From positions 37,461 to 101,460 of the forward strand of contig DIYI01000007.1 in assembly GCA_002428965.1 (NCBI GenBank): DNA of 64,000 bases, given 5' to 3'. Origin of the DNA: Jejuia sp. UBA6058 (GTDB lineage: Bacteria; Bacteroidota; Bacteroidia; Flavobacteriales; Flavobacteriaceae). The position numbers and the translations under genes are program-made. This document shows positions 34,920 through 43,954 of this stretch, piece by piece. The notes beneath the pieces are model-generated. The model worked only from the letters and a program-made list of their open reading frames with translations, was not told the DNA's origin and did no database searches. Positions within the stretch are counted from its first letter, which is position 1. Each line of letters starts with the position of its first letter.

Positions 34920-36296
34920 TTATATATGTATCACCTCATCATAGGCAGCAGCTACTGCCTCCATAACAGCCTCACTCATAGTAGGGTGAGGGTGAACCGC
35001 TTTTAATACTTCGTGCCCTGTAGTTTCTAGTTTTCTACCCAGAACAGCTTCAGCAATCATATCAGTAACCCCAGCACCAATCATATGGCAACCTAACCAT
35101 TCCCCATATTTAGCATCAAAAATCACCTTTACAAAGCCTTCGTTATTTCCGCCTGCACTTGCTTTACCAGAAGCGGAAAAAGGAAATTTTCCAACTTTAA
35201 TATCAATACCTTTTTCTTTGGCTACTTTTTCAGTTAAACCAACACTAGCAATTTCTGGTGCACAGTAAGTACACCCAGGGATGTTACCATAATCAATAGG
35301 TTCAACGTGCATGCCAGCTAATTTTTCAACACATAAAATGCCTTCAGCAGAAGCTACATGCGCTAGAGCTTGTCCTGGGGTAACATCTCCAATAGCATAG
35401 TAACCAGGAATATTGGTTTGGTAGTAATCATTAACTAATATCTTGTCTCTATCTACAACAATACCAACATCTTCTAAACCAATATTTTCAATATTTGTTT
35501 TGATGCCTACTGCAGATAAAATAACATCAGCTTCTAGAACTTCTTCTCCTTTAGCGGTTTTAACGGTAGCTTTTACACCATCACCAGAAGTGTCAACACT
35601 TGTTACTTCCGCAGATGTTTTAATTTTTATACCATTCTTTTTAAAAGAACGCTCTAGCTGTTTGGATACATCTTCGTCTTCAACAGGAACTATATTTGGT
35701 AAATATTCGACAATAGTAACTTCTGTTCCCATAGAATTATATACATAAGCAAACTCAACACCAATTGCACCAGAGCCAACTACAATCATTTTCTTTGGTT
35801 GCTTCTCCAAAGTCATTGCTTTTCTGTAGCCAATAACCTTTTCACCATCCTGTGGTAAGCTTGGTAATTCTCGTGAACGAGCACCTGTTGCAATAATAAT
35901 GTTATCAGCACTATATTCCGTACCATCAACATCAATTTTTTTACCAGGTTTTAGTTTTCCAAAACCTTCAATAATGTCAATTTTATTCTTTTTCATTAAA
36001 AACTGAACACCTTTACTCATTTTATCCGCAACACCACGACTACGTTTTACTACCGCATCAAAATCATGTTCTGCATCTTTAACTTTTAAACCATAATCTT
36101 CTGCATGTTTTAGATATTCAAACACTTGGGCAGATTTAATTAGTGCCTTAGTTGGAATACAACCCCAATTTAAACAAACACCTCCTAATTCACTCTTTTC
36201 AACAATAGCTGTTTTAAAACCTAATTGAGACGCTCTAATTGCTGCTACATAACCTCCAGGACCACTTCCAAGAACTATAATATCGTATTTACTCAT
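34920..36296 (-). CDS. lpdA: Dihydrolipoyl dehydrogenase
   Basis: A 458-residue flavoprotein, the E3 component of pyruvate and 2-oxoglutarate dehydrogenase complexes and of the glycine cleavage system. The FAD motif is VLGSGPGGYVAAIRA, the redox disulfide GGVCLNWGCIPTKAL, the NAD motif VGSGAIGVEFAYVY and the C-terminal catalytic His-Glu pair HPHPTMSEAVMEA. All key residues are present. It stands alone, divergent from the NADH dehydrogenase gene. Its specific complex cannot be told from the context. Confidence 0.96.
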   Translation of the reverse strand: MSKYDIIVLGSGPGGYVAAIRASQLGFKTAIVEKSELGGVCLNWGCIPTKALIKSAQVFEYLKHAEDYGLKVKDAEHDFDAVVKRSRGVADKMSKGVQFLMKKNKIDIIEGFGKLKPGKKIDVDGTEYSADNIIIATGARSRELPSLPQDGEKVIGYRKAMTLEKQPKKMIVVGSGAIGVEFAYVYNSMGTEVTIVEYLPNIVPVEDEDVSKQLERSFKKNGIKIKTSAEVTSVDTSGDGVKATVKTAKGEEVLEADVILSAVGIKTNIENIGLEDVGIVVDRDKILVNDYYQTNIPGYYAIGDVTPGQALAHVASAEGILCVEKLAGMHVEPIDYGNIPGCTYCAPEIASVGLTEKVAKEKGIDIKVGKFPFSASGKASAGGNNEGFVKVIFDAKYGEWLGCHMIGAGVTDMIAEAVLGRKLETTGHEVLKAVHPHPTMSEAVMEAVAAAYDEVIHI

Positions 36297-36401
36297 GTGT
36301 TAAAATTTAAGCTGCAAATTTACAAAATGAAGTTTGAATAACGCATATGGAAGTTCACTAAATTCTAACTTTTGCTACCTTTGCGCTGCAATTTTTATTA
36401 T

Positions 36402-37685
36402 ATGAATATACCTAGAACTAGTTTTCCACGTGTTGTTATTATTGGCGGAGGTTTTGCAGGTGTTGCTCTAGCAAAAAAATTATCAAAACAAGAAGTTCAG
36501 GTAGTACTTTTAGATAAGCATAATTACCATACTTTCCAACCGCTTTTATATCAGGTATCTACAGGAGGTCTGGAGCCGGATTCTATAGCATATCCAATTC
36601 GTAAAATTTTAAAAGATTTCCCTAACTTCTATTTCAGATTAGCAAATGTTGAAGAAATTGACACAGAAAAAAATAAAGTAAAAACTAATATTGGAAATTT
36701 AAAGTTTGATTATTTAGTGGTTGCTTCAGGCTCTAAAACCAACTATTTCGGTAATTCTGAGATTGAAAAGCACAGTATGGCGATGAAAACCATACCGCAA
36801 TCCTTAAATCTTAGAAGCCTAATTCTTGAGAACTTTGAAGATGCTTTATTGACTTCAGATTTAAACGAGCGTAACGCTCTAATGAATTTTGTAATAGTAG
36901 GAGGTGGACCAACAGGAGTAGAACTTGCTGGTGCCCTTGCTGAAATTAAAAAGGGCATTCTCCCCAAAGATTACCCAGATTTAGATACTCGTTTGGCTCA
37001 AATTCATATAGTACAATCGGGTAATTCTATTTTAAAAGGTATGAGTCCACAAGCCTCACAAAAAGCAGAAGATTTTCTTGAAAAATTAGGGGTGAATATT
37101 TGGACCAACGTTCGCGTAACCAACTACGATGGAAAAACGGTTACCACAAATACCGATTTAACCTTTGACACTAGAACTGTAGTTTGGGCAGCAGGTGTAA
37201 AAGGTGCAACCATTAAGGGTTTGGAGGCAAAAGAGTTTATTACTAGAGGCAATAGAATTTTAGTAAACCAATTTAACCAAGTAAAGGGTTTTAAACATGT
37301 TTTCGCTATTGGAGATATCGCTTGTTTAGAGTCTGGTGACCATCCTTATGGCTTGCCAATGATGGCGCAACCTGCAATTCAACAAGGAGAACAACTAGGT
37401 GATAACCTGTTGAGACTCATTGAGAAAAAACCATTAGAACCTTTTACGTATAAGGACAAAGGATCTATGGCTACCATTGGAAGAAACAAGGCTGTTGTAG
37501 ATCTTAAAAAGTGGAAATTCCAAGGCATTTTCGCTTGGTACGTTTGGATGTTTGTTCATCTATTTTTTCTTATTGGTTTTAGAAATCGCATGGTAGTCTT
37601 TGTTAATTGGGTGTATAACTATGTGCGCTTCGATAGAGAGGCACGTTTAATCATCAGGCCTTTTAAAAATATTCATAAAGATTAA
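36402..37685 (+). CDS. ndh: Type II NADH:quinone oxidoreductase (NDH-2)
   Basis: A 427-residue flavoprotein that passes electrons from NADH to menaquinone without pumping protons. The start at 36402 gives the FAD motif VVIIGGGFAGVALAKK near residue 9-25. The NAD motif VIVGGGPTGVELAGALAE lies near residue 170, and an ATG...GDIA motif (HVFAIGDIACLESG) near 305. A C-terminal membrane-associated helix (FAWYVWMFVHLFFLIGF) is typical. A promoter-like TACCTTTG at 36376-36383 lies 18 bases before the start, without a clear -33 element. Confidence 0.92.
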   Translation: MNIPRTSFPRVVIIGGGFAGVALAKKLSKQEVQVVLLDKHNYHTFQPLLYQVSTGGLEPDSIAYPIRKILKDFPNFYFRLANVEEIDTEKNKVKTNIGNLKFDYLVVASGSKTNYFGNSEIEKHSMAMKTIPQSLNLRSLILENFEDALLTSDLNERNALMNFVIVGGGPTGVELAGALAEIKKGILPKDYPDLDTRLAQIHIVQSGNSILKGMSPQASQKAEDFLEKLGVNIWTNVRVTNYDGKTVTTNTDLTFDTRTVVWAAGVKGATIKGLEAKEFITRGNRILVNQFNQVKGFKHVFAIGDIACLESGDHPYGLPMMAQPAIQQGEQLGDNLLRLIEKKPLEPFTYKDKGSMATIGRNKAVVDLKKWKFQGIFAWYVWMFVHLFFLIGFRNRMVVFVNWVYNYVRFDREARLIIRPFKNIHKD

Positions 37686-37799
37686 GCAAAGGGCGAGTTG
37701 CCATTTCATAAAAATGGCAAACGGGCTTTCACTACTCAATCCCTCCTTCGTCGGGGATTTCAAACATCCCGTTCAATCCCTCTCGCGGGCATCTTTGCT
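37685..37799. repeat. Structured intergenic element, candidate interspersed repeat
   Basis: Ends pair as AGCAAAG (37685-37691) with CTTTGCT (37793-37799), and GCGAG (37693-37697) with CTCGC (37782-37786). An inner hairpin has a 9-base stem TTGCCATTT/AAATGGCAA (37698-37706, 37712-37720), and another GGGAT/ATCCC follows. The run is richer in G and C than its surroundings and lies between two convergent genes. I take it as a structured repeat, not a gene. Confidence 0.55.
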
Positions 37800-37863
37800 A
37801 GGGTAAAGGTAAGTTCTTGTCTCCTATAATTACTGAAAACTTAATAGTGCGACTGTTGACTGA

Positions 37864-38415
37864 TTAAAGGTCATCCGTAAAATGACGCCTACTTTTTGCT
37901 TTACCAAACTTTTCTTTATTGTATTTAGAAGAATTTCCTTTTGGAATTGATAAAGACTTCCAGTTTTCGCCTTGTAATAATTTACCAAGAAATATGATTT
38001 GTCCAACATGATAAGAGTAATGCGCTAATTGCCTGTTAATAGCCTCTGTAACTGTATGTCCTTGATTTCTTATATAAATAATACGCTCTAAATCATCTGT
38101 TTTTAGAGTATTTATTGCATCGAATAAACACTGCCAACCTCTGTTCCAATTCTCAATAATGTCAGTTTTGGAAGTAAAAGTATTTTCAAACTCTTGGTCT
38201 CGATGTCTCCATGACTTTTCACCATCTTCTGTTAAAAAGTTTGTCCATCTACTTAGCATGTTACCAACCAAATGCTTTACGATAACGGCTATTGAATTAG
38301 AATCTTTAACGAACTCTTTTTGAAAATCTTCAAACGATAAATTAATGAATGTTTTATCTCCTAGTGACTTATAATAATCAAATTGTTTTATTACGCTTGT
38401 TAAGTAGCTTTCCAT
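37864..38415 (-). CDS. DinB-like metal-binding protein (DUF1572 type)
   Basis: A 183-residue four-helix-bundle protein of the DinB superfamily. The metal-binding histidines are visible in IVKHLVGNMLSRW near residue 47 and in RQLAHYSYHVGQIIFLGKL near residues 128-132. Some family members act as bacillithiol transferases; no thiol specificity can be read here. It starts 6 bases after the msrB stop and is likely in one transcript with it, which fits a shared role in stress response, but this is inference. Confidence 0.85.
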   Translation of the reverse strand: MESYLTSVIKQFDYYKSLGDKTFINLSFEDFQKEFVKDSNSIAVIVKHLVGNMLSRWTNFLTEDGEKSWRHRDQEFENTFTSKTDIIENWNRGWQCLFDAINTLKTDDLERIIYIRNQGHTVTEAINRQLAHYSYHVGQIIFLGKLLQGENWKSLSIPKGNSSKYNKEKFGKAKSRRHFTDDL

Positions 38416-38421
38416 TTTGCT

Positions 38422-38901
38422 TTAATCTTCTTTAGGAACAAATTTTAGAGCTGCTCCATTAATGCAGTGTCTTTTACCTGTGGTTGCTCTTGGACCATCA
38501 TTAAATAAATGGCCTAAATGTCCTCCGCAAACTGCACAATGCTCTTCGGTGCGAGCATAGCCTATTTTATAATCTGTTGAAAATTCTACGTTTCCTGTAA
38601 TTTCTTGATCAAAACTAGGCCAACCTGTACCAGAATCAAACTTATGTTCACTTTTAAAAAGTGGTGTATCACATCCTTTACAATGGTAAGTACCAACTTT
38701 ATAATTTTTGTTTAAAGGACTAGTAAATGAACGTTCTGTTCCGGCTTGCCTAAGCACATAGTATTCCATGTCAGTGAGTTGTTCTTTCCATTCTTCGTCT
38801 GTTTTGGTAACTTTATAAGTTTTATTTTCAGACTCTTTTTGAGCTGAGGAGTTGCAATTAAATAGTAATGAAACGAATAACAGGCATAAAAACTTTTTCA
38901 T
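38422..38901 (-). CDS. msrB: Peptide-methionine (R)-S-oxide reductase, lipoprotein form
   Basis: A 159-residue MsrB with a lipoprotein signal peptide (1-16, LLFNCNSS), so it acts in the periplasm or on a membrane rather than in the cytosol. The two zinc CxxC pairs are HCKGCDTPLF and HCAVCGGHLGH, and the catalytic cysteine lies in GKRHCINGAALKF. It reduces the R epimer of methionine sulfoxide in oxidised proteins. The substrate FDSGTGWPSFDQ region is intact. Divergent from an M48 lipoprotein gene. Confidence 0.95.
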   Translation of the reverse strand: MKKFLCLLFVSLLFNCNSSAQKESENKTYKVTKTDEEWKEQLTDMEYYVLRQAGTERSFTSPLNKNYKVGTYHCKGCDTPLFKSEHKFDSGTGWPSFDQEITGNVEFSTDYKIGYARTEEHCAVCGGHLGHLFNDGPRATTGKRHCINGAALKFVPKED

Positions 38902-39038
38902 AGTGTTTTATTTTTCATATATGTCGAAATAGGATTATTTTCATGACAAATAAAGATAAGAATATGTGACTAAATTATTTTTGAAGGGTCTGAATTATTG
39001 TAATCTATTTTGTAATTTTAAAGTCAAACATTTTTATT

Positions 39039-39857
39039 ATGAAACCTAAGCATACCTTTATTATAATATTAATAGCTCTTGTTGCTATAGCCTGTGCAAC
39101 AAATCCTTTCACAGGTAAAAAAACCTTGGCCTTAGTGCCAAATTCACAACTATTCCCTACGTCATTTTCCCAGTATAGTCAGTTTTTAAATGAAAATAAA
39201 GTAGTTACAGGAACAAAAGATTCAGAAATGATCAAAAGGGTCGGACAGCGAATTGCAGTAGCCGCAGAACGTTGGTTAAATGCAAACGGTCATCAAGGCT
39301 ATCTGAAAGATTATAAATGGGAATATAATTTAGTTGATGATAAAACTGTAAATGCGTGGTGTATGCCTGGTGGTAAAATTGTATTTTATACAGGTATTTT
39401 ACCAATAGCAAAAAGTGAAGCAGGTGTGGCCGCTATTATGGGGCACGAGGTTGCTCATGCTTTGGCAAATCATGGACAGCAGCGTATGAGTGCTGGAATT
39501 GTTCAGCAAGTTGGGGCAGTAGCTGGTAATGTTGCAATAAAGGATCAAAACTCTCGCAATTTATTTAATCAATATTATGGTGTGGGAACTCAAGTTTTAG
39601 GTATTTTACCATTTAGTAGAAGTCACGAGACTGAATCCGATAATATTGGTTTGCATTTAATGGCTATTGCAGGCTATAACCCATATGAAGCGGCTGAATT
39701 ATGGAAACGTATGAAAGCTAATAGTGGGGGACAAGCACCACCAGAATTTATGAGTACACACCCTTCTAATGATACTAGAATAAAAAACTTGACCGAATGG
39801 GCACCTTTGGCAGAAGAAGAAGCAAGGAAATTTGGAGTTACAACATTTAGAAAATAA
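39039..39857 (+). CDS. M48 family zinc metallopeptidase, lipoprotein
   Basis: A 272-residue periplasmic protease of the LoiP/BepA-like M48 group. The lipobox cysteine is near residue 20 (VAIACATNPF). The zinc motif HExxH is MGHEVAHALANHGQQR and the third ligand Glu lies in SRSHETESDNIGLHLMAIAG. It likely handles misfolded outer-membrane proteins. A terminator hairpin follows at 39890. Confidence 0.92.
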   Translation: MKPKHTFIIILIALVAIACATNPFTGKKTLALVPNSQLFPTSFSQYSQFLNENKVVTGTKDSEMIKRVGQRIAVAAERWLNANGHQGYLKDYKWEYNLVDDKTVNAWCMPGGKIVFYTGILPIAKSEAGVAAIMGHEVAHALANHGQQRMSAGIVQQVGAVAGNVAIKDQNSRNLFNQYYGVGTQVLGILPFSRSHETESDNIGLHLMAIAGYNPYEAAELWKRMKANSGGQAPPEFMSTHPSNDTRIKNLTEWAPLAEEEARKFGVTTFRK

Positions 39858-39889
39858 AGAGTCTAATTAAAATATTTGTTTACTTTAGA

Positions 39890-39917
39890 AGTCGCACAAT
39901 AAAAGTGTGACTTTTTT
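39890..39917 (+). terminator. Intrinsic terminator overlapping the region before the MFS gene
   Basis: GTCGCAC and GTGTGAC form a stem around AATAAAA and are followed by seven T. The T run ends just before the ATG at 39919, which argues against the GTG at 39907 inside the stem as the MFS start. Confidence 0.7.
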
Positions 39918-39918
39918 T

Positions 39919-41211
39919 ATGACTGCACTTAAGAAGGGAAGCAAAAAATTACTGAATGCTTGGGCGTTCTATGATTGGGCTAATTCGGTGTATACGCTGA
40001 CCATAGCTTCATCTGTTTTTCCCATATTTTATTCAAGCTTATTTAATTCAAAAGAAGAACCAGTAATGGCTTTTGGGTTTGAAATGAAACAAACTGTCCT
40101 TATTTCTGTAGTTACCGCCTTTACCTTTTTGGTGGTTACTTTTTTATCGCCTTTACTATCAGGAATAGCCGATTATGTAGGTAATAAAAAGAATTTCATG
40201 AAGTTCTTTTGTTATATGGGTGGTTTGGGGTGTATTGGTTTGTATTTTTTCGATTTAGATTATATACATACAAGTATGCTTTTTTATTTTATGGGACTAC
40301 TTGGGTATTGGGGAAGTTTGGTGTTCTACAATTCCTATTTGCCAGATATAGCGTTTCCTGAACAACAAGATAGTATAAGTGCAAAAGGATTTTCTTGGGG
40401 CTATTTTGGCAGTGTATTACTGCTGATTATAAATTTGATAATGGTGATGACTCAAGATGATGGAGCAGCCAAAATGCAAATGATGAAATACTCTTTTGTA
40501 ACCGTGGGCTTTTGGTGGATATTATTTAGTCAATATACCTTTTATCACTTACCAAAAGGAAGCTCAAAAGGACATAAAGTTACTAAAGATGTTGTGTTTA
40601 ATGGTTTCAAAGAATTGCGTGCTGTATGGAATGAATTAAAAACTAATTTGCGCTTAAAGCGTTATTTAAATGCTTTTTTTGTATTTAGTATGGCGGTACA
40701 AACCATTATGTTAATGGCTGTCTATTTTGGCGAAAAGGAAATACTTTGGGATGATAATGAACATAAAACTATAGGACTAATAGGAAGTATTTTGGTAATT
40801 CAGTTAGTTGCAGTTTTAGGGGCTTATTTTACCTCCAAATTGTCAGGGAAGTATGGAAATATAAAGGCGCTAATTATAATTAACTTTATTTGGATGGGGT
40901 TATGTTTTTATGCCTTTTTCATGGAAACACCTGTTCAATTTTATATAGCAGCTTTTGTTGTTGGTTTTGTTATGGGTGGTGTTCAATCTTTAGGGAGATC
41001 TACTTACTCAAAGTTTTTACCAGAAACAGAAGACACTACGTCCTATTTTAGTTTTTATGATGTTGCTGAAAAAATAGGTATCGTAATTGGTATGACGATT
41101 TTTGCGGTAGTCGATCAGCTTTACACCATGCGATCAGCTGTTTTATTCTTATTTATTTTCTTTTTAGTGGGCATTATTTTATTATTTAGAGTAAATACAG
41201 AGGATAAATAA
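39919..41211 (+). CDS. MFS transporter, Atg22/UMF1-like
   Basis: A 430-residue membrane protein with about 12 helices. The N-terminus KLLNAWAFYDWANSVYTLTI is the hallmark of the vacuole-effluxer Atg22-like MFS family of bacteria. The loop GNKKNFMKFF between helices 2 and 3 and GGVQSLGRSTYSKFLPE near residue 350 are also typical. The cargo is unknown; amino acid efflux is known only for the yeast protein. Single gene. Confidence 0.9.
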   Translation: MTALKKGSKKLLNAWAFYDWANSVYTLTIASSVFPIFYSSLFNSKEEPVMAFGFEMKQTVLISVVTAFTFLVVTFLSPLLSGIADYVGNKKNFMKFFCYMGGLGCIGLYFFDLDYIHTSMLFYFMGLLGYWGSLVFYNSYLPDIAFPEQQDSISAKGFSWGYFGSVLLLIINLIMVMTQDDGAAKMQMMKYSFVTVGFWWILFSQYTFYHLPKGSSKGHKVTKDVVFNGFKELRAVWNELKTNLRLKRYLNAFFVFSMAVQTIMLMAVYFGEKEILWDDNEHKTIGLIGSILVIQLVAVLGAYFTSKLSGKYGNIKALIIINFIWMGLCFYAFFMETPVQFYIAAFVVGFVMGGVQSLGRSTYSKFLPETEDTTSYFSFYDVAEKIGIVIGMTIFAVVDQLYTMRSAVLFLFIFFLVGIILLFRVNTEDK

Positions 41212-41300
41212 GTGCTTGGTCTAAAATTCTATATTTTATCAGGGAAAATATAGGTGAGTAAAATCTTATTTATATTTTTGAGACTACAAACCTGTTTATT

Positions 41301-42185
41301 ATGTCCAAATTAAAAACTACTTCAATTGTTTTTGCGTTCTTAACCTTTTTATTGAATTCCTGTAATATTGAGCCTTTTGAAGGAGAAATACCTGCTCCAG
41401 CTAACGATAGTGGAAAACCATCTTCTTGTGAAGAAGCAATATTAAATACTGCCGAAGCATCTGAAGATTATGTATTTGCTAATTCTTCAGATTCTAATTA
41501 TGCAGAGTTATGTAATGCATACAAGACTGCTCTTGAATATCAGTTGGAACTTTGCGGTGATGAAGAAGGTACTTTACAAACTATAATTGATAGTATTGAT
41601 TGTATGGTACAAGAAAATATTTCCTATAGCATAGGAGATGTAGGTCCAGGTGGAGGATTTGTATTTTATTTGAATGGAAATGGTGGTGGAATGGAAGTTG
41701 CTCCATCATCTACTGAATTTCTAACGCAATGGGGATGCTACAGTATAAATGCAAAAATAAATGGTACCAAAAGTGAATTTGGCAGTGGTAAAGAAAATAC
41801 TAGACTTATTTTAGAATATCATGAGTCTATTGATTTCTATAATGATCCAGAACAATGTCAAGAGTTTGTAGATCCTATTGGGATTATACAAAGTACAGGT
41901 GAAGTAGCTGCTAAAAGATGTAGTGATTTAGATTTTGGTGGCTATAATGATTGGTATTTACCTTCGTTAGGGGAATTAGAATTGATATATAACAATTTAC
42001 TTGTGGCTGGTCTTGGGGATTTTTCAGATACAAGGACGCTTATAAGTTCAACAGAATCCGATACACATGATAGCGCTGCTATGGGAATGTTATTCAATGA
42101 CTTTAATGGTAATTTAAGTGGAGATATTTGGGGATTTATGTGGAAATATGACTTGGATAGTTATAGAGCGGTTAGGAATTTTTAA
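41301..42185 (+). CDS. Lipoprotein with DUF1566 (Lcl) domain
   Basis: A 294-residue protein with a lipoprotein signal (LLNSCNIEP). After a helical segment (about 40-110) with four cysteines, a DUF1566-like domain follows with IGDVGPGGGFVFYLNG, CSDLDFGGYNDWYLPSLGEL and SSTESD. This fold occurs in secreted proteins of many bacteria and includes the Legionella collagen-like protein C-domain. The domain might bind glycans or collagen-type ligands. The gene stands alone. Confidence 0.82.
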   Translation: MSKLKTTSIVFAFLTFLLNSCNIEPFEGEIPAPANDSGKPSSCEEAILNTAEASEDYVFANSSDSNYAELCNAYKTALEYQLELCGDEEGTLQTIIDSIDCMVQENISYSIGDVGPGGGFVFYLNGNGGGMEVAPSSTEFLTQWGCYSINAKINGTKSEFGSGKENTRLILEYHESIDFYNDPEQCQEFVDPIGIIQSTGEVAAKRCSDLDFGGYNDWYLPSLGELELIYNNLLVAGLGDFSDTRTLISSTESDTHDSAAMGMLFNDFNGNLSGDIWGFMWKYDLDSYRAVRNF

Positions 42186-42260
42186 GTAAATATTGTAGGT
42201 ACTTTGTTTTCTCAATGAAGAATAGCATAGTTGTTCTTGAAGTCTTTAAAGAATATGATT

Positions 42261-42291
42261 AAAAAAAAAGCTGATATTTTATTATATCAGC
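42261..42291 (-). terminator. Intrinsic terminator of the sigma/anti-sigma operon
   Basis: GCTGATAT and ATATCAGC flank a TTTATT loop; a run of nine A on the plus strand (T on the minus) follows. It lies 25 bases after the last minus-strand gene. Confidence 0.8.
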
Positions 42292-42316
42292 CATTTTGAT
42301 TGAGAATAACCCGTTC

Positions 42317-43405
42317 TTAATTCTTGTAAAAATTCACTCCACCATAAGAAGAGTTAATTATTATTTCAGTTCCTGAATTATTACTGCCGTAATACCCAGA
42401 ATATTTTTTTTGGGTAGATTCTTTTATCTTTTCTGTGAAGTTAAATCCATCAGCCTCATTAAGATTTGCGTAACCAAGATTGATATTAAAGTCGAAACTC
42501 ATACTACGTTCAAAACCAATCTTAGAACCTGAATAACTTGTTTTGATATTTAGAGTCTTTAAACTTTCTTTCAGTTTTTCAATTTTAATAGATCCGTAAT
42601 CTGCTTTTAATGTAGCCGATTTATAAATATCTCCAAACTTAACATTTAAATAATCACTGTTACCATTAACAACATTTACTTGTTCAATAACTAATGATCC
42701 ATAATCACAATTATAATTCACAACTTCTGCTATCTCAATTTTCGAATTTGTATAATCGTTATTAATATCTAAACTTTTTGTTTTTCCTACGGTATAACCA
42801 CTGTAATCTGCGTTTATAGAGCCAGATTTTATATATTCAAAATAACATCCGTTAGAATAATCAAACATCAATACATTATCATCAGCCATGAGTTCTTTTG
42901 TCGTAATTTTACCGTAATCACAATTAATTTTAGCCCTACCTTCTAGCTTCGCTAGGTTGATACTCCCATAATCATTATTTAAATCTACACTATTAGTTAT
43001 TGGCATTTTAACGATATAATTCACAGAAACTTTCACTTTATTTTTACTGTTTCCCCACCATGAATTATTGCCTTTACCAAATTTAGTTTTAGCAGAGACA
43101 TTGTTTCTATTACCTTCAAACTCCACTGTTATGTCCTTTAAACGGTCCTCAACCTTTTCTTCATTATTTCCTGAAGTAGTGATTGTAATTTCAAAAACAA
43201 TTCTATTTTCATCCCAGGTAACAATATCTAGGTTTCCATAACTATTTTTAATGCTCAGATTAGCATTGTCGGATACGGTGTATTCTTTGTTTATCTTTTT
43301 TTCTTTAGAATATTTACCTTTTTTTATTGGATTATTTATAGCTGTGACAAAAAGAGGAATTAATAATAAAGTAATAAACGTCTTAAATTGTACTGTTCGT
43401 TTCAT
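42317..43405 (-). CDS. DUF4097-like repeat protein of the sigma-factor operon
   Basis: A 362-residue protein with a signal peptide (1-23). From about residue 50 it is built of some ten short beta-repeats of about 20 residues, each with a DYG or SYG/SYS turn (NSYGNLDIVTW, NNDYGSINLAK, NCDYGKITTKE, NADYGSIKIEKLK). This is the pattern of the DUF4097 adhesin-like or solenoid fold. Its start overlaps the anti-sigma gene by 23 bases, so translation is likely coupled. It is probably a cell-surface or periplasmic sensor or structural partner of the anti-sigma factor; that role is inference. Confidence 0.85.
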   Translation of the reverse strand: MKRTVQFKTFITLLLIPLFVTAINNPIKKGKYSKEKKINKEYTVSDNANLSIKNSYGNLDIVTWDENRIVFEITITTSGNNEEKVEDRLKDITVEFEGNRNNVSAKTKFGKGNNSWWGNSKNKVKVSVNYIVKMPITNSVDLNNDYGSINLAKLEGRAKINCDYGKITTKELMADDNVLMFDYSNGCYFEYIKSGSINADYSGYTVGKTKSLDINNDYTNSKIEIAEVVNYNCDYGSLVIEQVNVVNGNSDYLNVKFGDIYKSATLKADYGSIKIEKLKESLKTLNIKTSYSGSKIGFERSMSFDFNINLGYANLNEADGFNFTEKIKESTQKKYSGYYGSNNSGTEIIINSSYGGVNFYKN

Positions 43406-43952
43406 ATGATGTGATTTTTAATTGTTTAATATTCTCTATTTCTTGAAGTGTGTTTTTTAATATTTCTATTCTTGTTTGAAAGTTTGAAATCATAGCGAAG
43501 ATTACGCGTTTGTCATCTCCACTTTCATTCAAATCTTTTTTCAAATTATCATAGGCCTCTTCTAGAGCTTTTAATCTCTCTGTGGTATCATCAATCAACT
43601 TTCTCGCTTCTGGTGTGGAAACTTCATTGAGTTTATAGAGCTCTTCTGCAATGGAAGTAGTAAAGAAATTCTCCGTTTCGGCCATTTCTGGTGAAACACT
43701 TGCCAAATTCCTCAACCCTTTCTTATCAGAAGAAAGATTAAATGTGATTGCTAATATGAGAAGAATAGAGGCAGCTACACCAAGCAATGGCTTCCATAGA
43801 CGACGCCTTTGTCTATCTGCATTAACAAGATATAGCTCACCTTTATTATTCAGTTTTTGTAAGAAACGCTCTTTATGGTTTGCACTAGGCTCCTCAATAT
43901 CAAAATCATTTTTTACGTCTTCAAAAAGACTATATAAGTAATCTTCATTCAT
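43383..43952 (-). CDS. Anti-sigma factor-like membrane protein
   Basis: A 189-residue protein with a cytoplasmic N-terminal segment (1-65), a single membrane helix (about 70-90, PLLGVAASILLILAITF) and a periplasmic coiled-coil part (about 100-185). It begins 2 bases after the ECF sigma gene stop. The layout is that of an anti-sigma factor, although no ZAS zinc motif (HxxxCxxC) is visible. The call therefore rests mostly on position and topology. Confidence 0.78.
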   Translation of the reverse strand: MNEDYLYSLFEDVKNDFDIEEPSANHKERFLQKLNNKGELYLVNADRQRRRLWKPLLGVAASILLILAITFNLSSDKKGLRNLASVSPEMAETENFFTTSIAEELYKLNEVSTPEARKLIDDTTERLKALEEAYDNLKKDLNESGDDKRVIFAMISNFQTRIEILKNTLQEIENIKQLKITSYETNSTI

Positions 43953-43954
43953 CT

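Noticed and set aside
39907..39918. GTG start for the MFS transporter.
   Set aside because: It lies inside a terminator hairpin, and ATG at 39919 gives the family N-terminus.
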